Origin: Candidatus Phocaeicola excrementigallinarum
GTDB taxonomy: Bacteria > Bacteroidota > Bacteroidia > Bacteroidales > Bacteroidaceae
Direction: 5' to 3'
DNA length: 37,035 nt
Assembly: GCA_019120125.1 (NCBI GenBank)
Contig: DWVR01000006.1
Coordinates: 1-37,035, forward strand
Shown here: positions 25,437-34,100 of the stretch, piece after piece
How the letters are laid out: each line of letters begins with the position of its first letter
How positions within the stretch are numbered: position 1 is the first letter of the stretch
Notes under the pieces: generated by a model
Database searches by the model: none
What the model was told of the DNA's origin: nothing
Seen by the model: only the letters and a program-made list of their open reading frames with translations
Translations under genes and position numbers: made by a program

Positions 25437-26282
25437 ATGGAGGTTGATTTCAAAAAAATGGGCCTCGTCCTTGAAGGAGGAGGCATGAGAGGCGTTTTCA
25501 CCTGTGGAGTACTCGACTACATGATGGACCATCACATCGAGTTCCCATATGTGATCGGTGTGTCGGCAGGAGCCTGCAACGGACTTTCGTTCATGTCGCA
25601 TCAGCGCGGACGTGCAAAGTACAGCAACATCGACATGCTCGAGAAATACCATTACATCGGACTAAAATATTTCTGGAACCAACACAGCATACTCGACCAG
25701 CATCTGCTCTATGAACTTTTCCCTAACGAGATATTGCCATACGACTACGAGGCTTACGGCAACAACCCTACCCGCTTTGAGATGGTCACCACCAACTGTG
25801 TCACGGGAAAAGCCTGCTACCTGGAGGAAAAAAAAGACAAATCCCGCCTCATCGATATTGTGAAGGCATCGAGCAGTCTGCCTTATGTATGCCCCATCAC
25901 TTACGTGGACGGCCGCCCCATGCTCGATGGAGGAATCGTGGATTCGATTCCAATACTACGGGCTGTCAGTCAGGGATATGACACCAACATCGTAGTACTG
26001 ACACGGCATAAAGGATACCGCAAGACAGAAAAGGACATCCGCATTCCCCGCTTCATCTACCGCCGATACCCACGCCTACGCCTGGTCCTGAGCCGACGCT
26101 GCCAGGCCTATAACGAGCAACTGGAACTGACAGAACGGATGGAACAGGAGGGAAAAATACTGGCCATCCGGCCTGAAAAGCCCGTCACCGTAAACCGGAT
26201 AGAAAAAGACATACGCAAACTGACCGCACTTTATGAGGAAGGGTATTCCTGCGCGGAAAAAATACTGAATCCATATCATTAA
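25437..26282 (+). CDS. Patatin-like phospholipase (YjjU/RssA-type)
   Basis: The 281-residue protein has the Ser-Asp dyad of patatin lipases. The oxyanion-hole glycines are at residues 14-19 (EGGGMRG), the nucleophile S43 sits in GVSAG, and the catalytic aspartate is in MLDGGIVDS (about residue 165). No signal peptide is visible, so the protein is probably cytoplasmic, and it most resembles the bacterial YjjU-like group. The substrate is unknown; phospholipid or lysophospholipid acyl esters are likely. It has its own promoter and is the last gene before the composition change at about 26283. Confidence 0.88.
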   Translation: MEVDFKKMGLVLEGGGMRGVFTCGVLDYMMDHHIEFPYVIGVSAGACNGLSFMSHQRGRAKYSNIDMLEKYHYIGLKYFWNQHSILDQHLLYELFPNEILPYDYEAYGNNPTRFEMVTTNCVTGKACYLEEKKDKSRLIDIVKASSSLPYVCPITYVDGRPMLDGGIVDSIPILRAVSQGYDTNIVVLTRHKGYRKTEKDIRIPRFIYRRYPRLRLVLSRRCQAYNEQLELTERMEQEGKILAIRPEKPVTVNRIEKDIRKLTALYEEGYSCAEKILNPYH

Positions 26283-26412
26283 AGAACAGCGCCATTTATA
26301 GTTTACGTGGACAGTTTTCATATACACACCAAAAATCGGCTGATTTATCATTTTTTTATTTGTCCATGAGAGATTTTTAAGTGAATCCGCATTTTATTTT
26401 GATTGACTTTAG

Positions 26413-26420
26413 TAAATTTG
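26413..26420 (+). promoter_or_regulatory. -7 promoter element probably driving the radical SAM-dpt operon
   Basis: TAAATTTG fits TAnnTTTG and lies 24 bases before the ATG of the truncated XRE-type gene. I see no second -7 box between 26420 and the radical SAM gene, so this is the best candidate for transcription of the whole island operon. Confidence 0.5.
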
Positions 26421-26443
26421 CTTTTCAAACAAAAAAATCCATT

Positions 26444-26548
26444 ATGGCAAAATCAAATCGTTTAAGAGTAGTTCTTGCAGAACATGGTCTGGGCAATAAG
26501 TGGCTGCCCGACAAATCAGGTGAGGATCTTGCCACTATATTCAAGTAG
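26444..26548 (+). pseudogene. 5' remnant of an XRE-family HTH regulator (34 codons)
   Basis: A 34-codon frame reads MAKSNRLRVVLAEHG, then NKWLPDKSGEDLATIFK and a TAG. This resembles the start of the Bacteroides XRE/Cro-like regulators, whose usual text is of the type NRLKVVLAEKGKTNKWLAEQLGKDPATVSKWC. The TAG falls exactly where the conserved tryptophan (TGG) of the recognition helix should be. No continuation is readable in any frame of 26549-26632. With an intact promoter and start, it could now behave as a leader peptide for the operon. It marks the left edge of the island. Confidence 0.55.
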
Positions 26549-26656
26549 ATCATCGTTCTATGTATTGCACCGTGCGACAAAAAGCAGGCATTGGTTATGC
26601 AACATAATTTCTATGGAAGATTATAAACAGCAATGAAAGCCCTGAGAGTCCCCCCA

Positions 26657-28060
26657 ATGTATAAGTGTATAGGCTTATGTGACGCAGATCTGCTTGATAA
26701 TGGTACGCGCCACCCTAATCTTGTACTTATGAAAATCGCAGGATTCTTGTTTGACAATCATATCCTCTTTGAGCTTATCCTCAACCCCAAAGCTAACCTT
26801 GACAGATATGAGCATGTGTTCATGTCAAGGGTATTCACGTTTACCAATCTTCCTAAATTCTACAACAAGGCTCAAGGCACGGCCGATGAAGCGAAGTTCC
26901 ATATTGGTGGCACAGGATTCTATGCTAATGAGACATCCGTTACAGAATACCGCAAAAAAAGGGAAGAAGATTTCTTTCGCCTCGACTATGATGAATATCT
27001 GAATACTCTGGAAAACCATCGTGGAGGGCATAAAGCTAAAGGAATTGATATGGCCCGTCAGATGCCATACTACCGGCTGTATGATCTTTTTGTGGAAAAG
27101 CAGGTAAAAGCAGGATTTAAACGTGACAAATATAAAGACTATCTGAAGTACTCAATCGGATTCCTGACTCGTGGGTGTGTCCGCCATTGCCCTTTCTGCA
27201 TAAACAAGTTAGAGAATCAAGTCTGCCGATATTCTAAGTTGGAATGGTTTCTTGATAATGAACGGGATGAAAAAGGCCGGCTGATCCGTCCATACATCTA
27301 TTTATGGGATGATAACTTCTTGGCATCAGATAAATCTGTTTGGCAACCATTATTGCAAGAGTTGATAAATAGCGGACGACCTTTCCAGTTCCGCCAAGGA
27401 CTTGACGAGCGAATGTTGGCTCAAAGTCCGGATGGAGAATTGATGGCACAGATGCTTTCAAAATCCAAATATCATGGCGACTTCATTTTCGCTTTTGACA
27501 ACTGGAAAGATCGGGAATTAATAGAAAAAGCACTGAAGATATGGAAACGGCATAACCCAAAGAAAGGCACGAAGTTCTATCTATTCTGTGGATTTAAATT
27601 GAAAGAGCACAGTCACCAGAAGTTCTATCAAGACATCTGGGAACTGTTCCAACGCATTAGAATCTTGATGTCATACGGATGTGTTGGCTATGTGATGCGT
27701 CACGAGGATTATCATAAATATGAGATTTCCAATCTCTATGTCCAAATCGCCCGTTGGTGTAATCAGCAGCAGTTCTATAAGAAGATGTCTTTCTGGGAAT
27801 TCGTATATAGAAACCAGTCGTATTGGGAAGAACAAACATTTCCCAATTCCAATCGACCTCAGCTAAAGACATTTGAAGAATTTGAAGAAGACTTGAGGGC
27901 AGGATATTACGGAGATGAAGACGGGCAGGTTAAAATGTGCCTGCCCCTTCAAACTGTAATGAAAACCTTTAAAAGGTTTCCGGAACACAAGGACGAACTT
28001 TTGGAGATGTTTAATTATAAAATGGAAAACCTTATAAATCCACAACTGTGGCAAAAATAA
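26657..28060 (+). CDS. Radical SAM protein at the head of the dpt operon
   Basis: The product is about 467 residues from ATG 26657 (475 from ATG 26633; the later start fits the family pattern, beginning just before IGLCDADL). The [4Fe-4S]/SAM motif CxxxCxxC is clear in RGCVRHCPFC (C174, C178, C181). The N-terminal 80 residues (HPNLVLMKIAGFL, then YEHVFMSRVFTF) resemble the Rossmann-like domain that precedes the core in cobalamin-type radical SAM proteins, but no DxHxxG cobalamin motif is seen. After the core, WDDNFLA and FRQGLDERML fit the TIM-barrel strands. The stop is separated by one base from the DptF start, so it is translated with the restriction genes. I do not know its substrate and know of no standard radical SAM partner of DptFGH. 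Confidence 0.8.
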   Translation: MYKCIGLCDADLLDNGTRHPNLVLMKIAGFLFDNHILFELILNPKANLDRYEHVFMSRVFTFTNLPKFYNKAQGTADEAKFHIGGTGFYANETSVTEYRKKREEDFFRLDYDEYLNTLENHRGGHKAKGIDMARQMPYYRLYDLFVEKQVKAGFKRDKYKDYLKYSIGFLTRGCVRHCPFCINKLENQVCRYSKLEWFLDNERDEKGRLIRPYIYLWDDNFLASDKSVWQPLLQELINSGRPFQFRQGLDERMLAQSPDGELMAQMLSKSKYHGDFIFAFDNWKDRELIEKALKIWKRHNPKKGTKFYLFCGFKLKEHSHQKFYQDIWELFQRIRILMSYGCVGYVMRHEDYHKYEISNLYVQIARWCNQQQFYKKMSFWEFVYRNQSYWEEQTFPNSNRPQLKTFEEFEEDLRAGYYGDEDGQVKMCLPLQTVMKTFKRFPEHKDELLEMFNYKMENLINPQLWQK

Positions 28061-28061
28061 T

Positions 28062-29714
28062 ATGAGTAAAATAACAGAATTGTTTAAGCAACTGAATCGC
28101 GGCTCGTTTGGAGCCGTTCAGAATGGATGTCAGTTAAGTGAACTGACCCGATATCTCAACATCGACAGAATGATTGAGAAAAACATAGCGGGTCATATGA
28201 AAGCCATTCAGTCGAATGGTGGTGGTCTTGTATTGCTCATAGGAAATGCGGGTGATGGAAAATCCCACATTATCAGTAAGCTCAAAGCAAATGGCTCATA
28301 CAATGACTTTGAGTTTTACAATGATGCCACAGCCAGCTGCTCCCCTAAAATGTCTTCCATAGATACCTTAAAGATGGTTCTTAGGAATTTTGATGACAAC
28401 CATATTGGAACTACTGACAAAAAAATGCTTCTTGCCATCAATCTTGGCAAACTCAATGCATTCGTAGGCGACAATAATTTCTCCGAGATAGGCAATATCG
28501 CAAAGAATGTACTTAGTGAACGCTATGTTAAATGCGATCAGAAAAGCTATCTCAGGTACATCTCGTTCAGCAATCAACAACAGTTCGAGCTAACGCAGGA
28601 CGGAACAGACTATCCCATAGACTCTTCTTTCATCCGTGAGATACTTGACAAGATCACATTAGAAGATGATTCAAATCCATTCTATCGTGCATACCGTGAA
28701 ACACTCTTATCTCTTGGCGGATTGTATCCGGAGGTAGTAAATTACAGACTTTTGTCATTGCCTTCTGTAAAAAAGGCCATTACCAGATTAATCATAGAAG
28801 CCATAATCCGTTTTCAGCTGATATTTACCCCCAGAGATTTCTTTGACTTTATTTGCTCAATAATAGTCTTTCCATTCAGTGGCTCATACAAAGAAGGCCA
28901 GCATTTCTTTGAGTCGCTTCTTCCCACACTCATATATGAAGGAAAAACCAATAAGATTCAACGTGCGGTTAACCGATTAGACCCTTTAAGGATAAGTAGC
29001 CTTGAGCATAATAAGGAACTTTCTGTTCTTTTCACGGCATTTCAACTGCCAGAAGAAAGTCTTGAGGAAAATGAATTGGGTGAATTGTATAAAGACCTTA
29101 AAGACAGGATCAATTTCTATTATCGGAATCATGGTAAGGATACAGAGCGTATATCAAAGCTGGTATTTCGTCTAAACCATCTTTTGAAATATGACAGCGA
29201 GTCTCAGGAATATAAGAAGTATTTGTCATATTTGTCTCGTTACAATGATCCTGCCACGAGATATGACGTTGTTAATGAGCTTGAAGAGATGATAAACATA
29301 TGTATTCCGAGACATTATGGCGCGTATCTTGAAGCCGGAGAATTGGTACCATTAAATATACAAGGCAGTAAGTACAGACTGTTCACTAGAATCGATAAAG
29401 AAATGACCAATGTAGACGCTCCATATTTAGGGGAAAATCATAACGAGTTTCTTCTCTATATACCATTAGAATGGGAAGTCAAGAACACTAGAATACCACT
29501 GAAAATGGACTACCAGCTCTTTGAATATATCAGTTCCTTGGAGAAAGGAAAACTCGCGATAACATATGAAAGCGAACTGAATATCGAGTTCAGTCGATAT
29601 ATCAGAGAGCTTATCAAGAATAGTGCAAGCGACAAGGAGGTCATAATCATATCCTCTGACAATAAACAAATGTCATTAAAGTCGAAAATCAATAACGCAA
29701 TCACTTTGTCATGA
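28062..29714 (+). CDS. dptF: DptF-like ATPase of DNA phosphorothioation-dependent restriction
   Basis: The 550-residue protein has a P-loop at residues 61-69 (GNAGDGKSH) followed by NDATASCSPKMSSIDTLK. The combination GDGKSH plus NDAT plus P-x-x-x-IDTL is what I associate with DptF (DndF), the ATPase subunit of the DptFGH restriction complex that attacks DNA lacking phosphorothioate marks. The remainder is helical with no other motif I recognise. ATG 28062 comes one base after the radical SAM stop, and the stop overlaps the DptG start by four bases (ATGA). The gene is visibly more AT-rich than the housekeeping genes to the left, which suggests transfer. Assignment is from motif and gene order and was not searched. 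Confidence 0.8.
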   Translation: MSKITELFKQLNRGSFGAVQNGCQLSELTRYLNIDRMIEKNIAGHMKAIQSNGGGLVLLIGNAGDGKSHIISKLKANGSYNDFEFYNDATASCSPKMSSIDTLKMVLRNFDDNHIGTTDKKMLLAINLGKLNAFVGDNNFSEIGNIAKNVLSERYVKCDQKSYLRYISFSNQQQFELTQDGTDYPIDSSFIREILDKITLEDDSNPFYRAYRETLLSLGGLYPEVVNYRLLSLPSVKKAITRLIIEAIIRFQLIFTPRDFFDFICSIIVFPFSGSYKEGQHFFESLLPTLIYEGKTNKIQRAVNRLDPLRISSLEHNKELSVLFTAFQLPEESLEENELGELYKDLKDRINFYYRNHGKDTERISKLVFRLNHLLKYDSESQEYKKYLSYLSRYNDPATRYDVVNELEEMINICIPRHYGAYLEAGELVPLNIQGSKYRLFTRIDKEMTNVDAPYLGENHNEFLLYIPLEWEVKNTRIPLKMDYQLFEYISSLEKGKLAITYESELNIEFSRYIRELIKNSASDKEVIIISSDNKQMSLKSKINNAITLS

Positions 29715-31135
29715 TATCAACAGATACTTTTTACTCTGAATTCTATAAAAACACGGCAAAAGGAACCGAGTTTCACGATTCTTTTCGCTCGTCTGTACTG
29801 GTATTACCCTTTACCAGTAATCCTTCCACGTCTAATTATGACAGGACTTGCGGGTTGCGTGGTGTTACGGGTGAGTTTTTCCGTAGGAGTAAAGACAGAC
29901 AAGCCAAAGCAATTGAAGATTTTGAGAAAAATGCGGTCATCCCGGTAAAGTCTTACTTGGAGAATGTCAAGCACATGAAAGAGAAACAGGTGGACGAATT
30001 TATTGACATTATGACTGATATCATGTATGCAGATGGCACACTTGCTATCATCAATCCATCTTTCCTAAAGTTTATTCCATTGTCTATCGGCGCGCCCAAG
30101 TCTAAAAAATATGAACATGGACAGAAAGCCCTGGCAGAATATCTTTCATCGATGTTAAGTCCCAAGGATTTGTTGATCAACATGTTATCCAGACAGACTA
30201 ACTTATTCAATGATATTATCATCAAGTCATTGAACACAACCGAGGGTGAGATTGCCGCTGACAATGAATATATTTTCATGCCATTTGTCAGAAAATCATT
30301 CGGCGAAGACCTAAAATGGCTATTGGAAAGAGAGGATTCCGTGGTAGTCAGATACATACATGTATTCCTTCATTTCTATCTTTGCTACTCTATATCTCAG
30401 ACAATAGCTTATTTGGATCCAAGAAAATACGCTGATGTCATTACAGGACCTATAAAGATGTATTATATCCTCTCTTCAGAACATTCTTCTGAATCGAGAG
30501 ATGCTGTTGTCAACGGCTGGAGTAAGCATGTTAATAAGGAAGCGGAAGAAAAATTATTCGGAAGAATACAAGCGTTGGATATTATCAATGGAATGCTTGG
30601 CGGGAATATAGGTTTTTATAATGATGTATATAACAAATTACAAGAAACAGAATTTTCTGATGAAATCAAAAATAAATTAGAAGAAGTTTTGACTGCATAC
30701 CAGAAAGACAAACGTGAGCAGCTTAAATCTCGTGAAAATGCAAAGTTTCAATTTCCGGATGAAATAGACACTAGAGTCAATTCATATGGAGAATTTATAG
30801 AAAAATTGGCGATTCTTTGTACAACCCTGCAATCAAAAGAATACGAGTCCAAAATGAGAATACGTATTAACAACATCATGAAAATACGCTTATTGTCAAC
30901 TCGCAGAGGCCGAGAGGTTTTAAATCTTGATGATGAAATGTTGTTTTTTCTTATGGCGATGATCTCCAAAGGAAAACGTATGAAACTAGAAGATCTATAT
31001 GCAGGTTTCAGCAACTATGGAATTCTTTTTGATTTCGAGACCAAGAGCGCCATCGAGAGTTATTTATTGAAGTTAAACTTGTTAGAACGCAAGAGCGATT
31101 CTGGAGAAGCACAATATGTCACAATTGTTTTATAA
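29711..31135 (+). CDS. dptG: DptG-like subunit of DNA phosphorothioation-dependent restriction
   Basis: The 474-residue protein sits between the DptF-like and DptH-like genes, the fixed position of DptG. It has no catalytic motif that I can name. Visible features are an N-terminal segment with SNYDRTCGLRGVTGEFFRRS, a mid-protein aromatic, helix-rich stretch (RYIHVFLHFYLCYSISQTIAYL), a charged helical region (about residues 310-345), and a C-terminal segment that could be a winged helix (EDLYAGFSNYGILFDFETKSAIESYLLKLNLL). It overlaps dptF by 4 bases and dptH by 20, so translation is coupled. The call rests on position and size more than on sequence; an unrelated small subunit is possible. Confidence 0.65.
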   Translation: MISTDTFYSEFYKNTAKGTEFHDSFRSSVLVLPFTSNPSTSNYDRTCGLRGVTGEFFRRSKDRQAKAIEDFEKNAVIPVKSYLENVKHMKEKQVDEFIDIMTDIMYADGTLAIINPSFLKFIPLSIGAPKSKKYEHGQKALAEYLSSMLSPKDLLINMLSRQTNLFNDIIIKSLNTTEGEIAADNEYIFMPFVRKSFGEDLKWLLEREDSVVVRYIHVFLHFYLCYSISQTIAYLDPRKYADVITGPIKMYYILSSEHSSESRDAVVNGWSKHVNKEAEEKLFGRIQALDIINGMLGGNIGFYNDVYNKLQETEFSDEIKNKLEEVLTAYQKDKREQLKSRENAKFQFPDEIDTRVNSYGEFIEKLAILCTTLQSKEYESKMRIRINNIMKIRLLSTRRGREVLNLDDEMLFFLMAMISKGKRMKLEDLYAGFSNYGILFDFETKSAIESYLLKLNLLERKSDSGEAQYVTIVL

Positions 31136-34100
31136 ATACCTTGTTGATGAATTAATCACGGATTATTTCGCAACCCACAAGCCGGAAGCCGGCATGAAGT
31201 ATTATGTGTTGTTCGAGAAGAAAGAGCATAGAGACGGACTTTATGACGCTCTATCAAATACCGCTTCTGCAAAGCCTATTACTGTCACCGGTATATTTGA
31301 GAACCGACAGGAGTGGATGGATGTTGACGTATATGAGACTTGTCACTTCTGTCCGAACCCTGATGGAGCCAGCATCATCATAGGAAATGAAAGTGATGCA
31401 GATAATGGATATCTGACAACATTAAGAAATGCTGTAGCCAATCCTGATTCTGATTATGGGAAATATGCCTTACTAAACATTCTCGGCAACAATAAGCTTG
31501 AGTCAATAACCACCGCCGGCATAAACCTATTGGAAGCAGGAGGTCCGTTACATCAAGATATAATTCTAAAAAGCGTACTTAATAAACTAGAACAGGTATC
31601 AATTCTTGCTTATGACAAAATGTGCTTAGGACTGTATGCCCAAAACATCAAAGAAAGAATTGAACAGAATGAGGCCGATCTTTTCATTTTCCAAGACATT
31701 CTGAGCGTTCTGCAGAATGGAACTGTCAGTCTGACAGGAAAATACGACAAGTTCGGGTATTTTCCGGACCGCTATTGTACTGATGCAGGACTAATCACAA
31801 TAGACGACAAAGAAATAGAAAAGCGCCTTGTTTGCAATTCCGCACATTTCGACAGAATTAAAAACATCCTGAATTCATACTCGACGGAAGCATTCAACGA
31901 GTTAACCAAGACATACGATAATTCTTTGTCAAACAAAATCATAAAGAAATCTGACGACTGGTACAATATCGATTATCAGGAGATTTGCGATAGTGTAAAG
32001 AAGAAGGCTGAACAGGCTAACTACAAATTCGTGTCCTTGCAGCTTTCAGACAATCATGATGCGGAACTTGTACATAGCGCACTTCCGTCACTATCTCAAA
32101 AATCAAAAAAGGTTTATGTACTGGTTTGTGATAATACTGATTTTACATCCACAAAAGTCAGGGTCGATTTTAATAAATCTATTAGTGATTGTTGCATAGT
32201 TAAAGAGCCTACTTACAGAGGTGAGCTTCAAACACAATACAGTTTTGCAGTTAATGGCTCCTCTCTGAGACTCGAATTGAAAGACCGACCTGTCAGATGT
32301 GATATAGGTAAAGAAAGCAATAAGTTTACTTTCTATTTCCTCAGATTAAAAGCCGCGACAGGCACATTTGAGTTTATCAAGCCATATTTCTCAATAACCG
32401 CAAAAGCAAATATAACAATCAAGGCTCCTGAAGACATTGATGTAGTCACTATCGGCAAGGGTACCAAGAATATCGACTTTACTGATACCCTTAGTGACAT
32501 CAAGTGGGATGACAATTATAAGATAAAGGTAGACCTCAACGAACACAGCGAAGGGGCTCAACTACCCATCGTGTTTTCCGAAAAGAAAATACTCTTCAAT
32601 ATAGAAGTGGATGAAAAACGTGTTGTCCCCGTAAAATCGCCCAAACTAATAGGAGAAGTATGGAGTACAGGTGAATCAACAACATTCCCTGGAGGCAACA
32701 AAGGCCGTATCGGTTCAAATGAATATAATATAGATGACAGGTTCTTTAGACTGATCGAGCTCGAAAGACGCCTGGCTGCAGAGAAAGTATACTGTATGAA
32801 GAAGAGAACAACAGCCTTTTCTGCATCTTTCGAACCGGTACCAATCACCCTTCCTGCTGTCGTTAAAGAAAAGATAGATGCAATATACGATTACTATACA
32901 GTTAAAGGATATGCTCCATCCCTTGCATATCTAGATGAAGAATTATACGGCTTATATCAAGAATACATTGCGGCAGTACATTCTGTAATCGCATCAATTG
33001 AGCAAGGAAAAATATTGACAGAGCAACAATACTCACTGACAAAGCTTGGCACAATTGAATACGGAGATAAGGTCATGTTTACTCCATACCATCCTTTACT
33101 GATAGCGTATATGATGGAATTAAAAAACAGATATAAAGGAGACAAGTTTGATAATCCTAAGGTTTTAAAACTTGTTTCCCCATTCTATCTGATGCCATAT
33201 ATTTCCTATGAGAATATAAACAGACAACCATTCTGTGATGAATTTACCCAAGATATAAAGACATGGCTGTTCTATGAGACAGCAAGCAACGCCCAGCAAG
33301 TTCGTACATATAATATCACCACAAAAATGGTGGCAGGAAAAATACAAGAATTCAAGAAACATTTCAAATATCTTTTCCAGGTTCCAGACAGCCCGGTCAT
33401 AATAAGCACAATAGGAATACATGACGACACAAATGTTGTCAAAGGACTCTTTGAGCTGTTAAAGGACGAAATGAAGATGTCTAACGAAGCTGTTCAGCGT
33501 ATAGAGGTCCATGAATATGTCAAGAGCCTTTCACAAGAAACATTCTTCGAAAAGCTTAACAGACTGAACTCCGAAGATCTGATTTGCAAAGAGCTTGATA
33601 AAGTTGGAATAACACTTGATATTGGCAATAAAGACATCAGTCCCCTTCAAGTAATCCGCCAGTTCTTTACACGAATTGATTTCTACAAACACGACATTGA
33701 AACTTGCGGCAAACAGATCGGCTATTGCCATATTGCATTTTATCAGATGGAGACAGGACTGGATTTCATAAAATCTCCGACATCCATTCTTCGTACGGAA
33801 TTATCACTAAACGGTTTGATCTCCATACCTTCAACGAGCAATAAGGATGGAAAAACTTACACGGTTGGATTTGGTACAGATGGAGTGCCTGGTGATTTAA
33901 GCAAATTCGGGAAAATCTACAATATTGCCATTGACATGAATAGCCTGTATGCTAATGAAAAGACCCATTGGGCAAACGCCTACTCTCCTAACAGTTGTTT
34001 CGCAAAAACGTATGTATTCAAAGATGATGTCTTGTTGCAATCCATATATCAAAATGCCAATTGGGTAACATTTATAAATCCTGAAGTTGATATTGATTTC

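Noticed and set aside
26657-28060. Prokaryotic viperin
   Set aside because: The CxxxCxxC motif is present, but the protein is about 100 residues too long and lacks the viperin-type surroundings I would expect; the N-terminal extension also differs.
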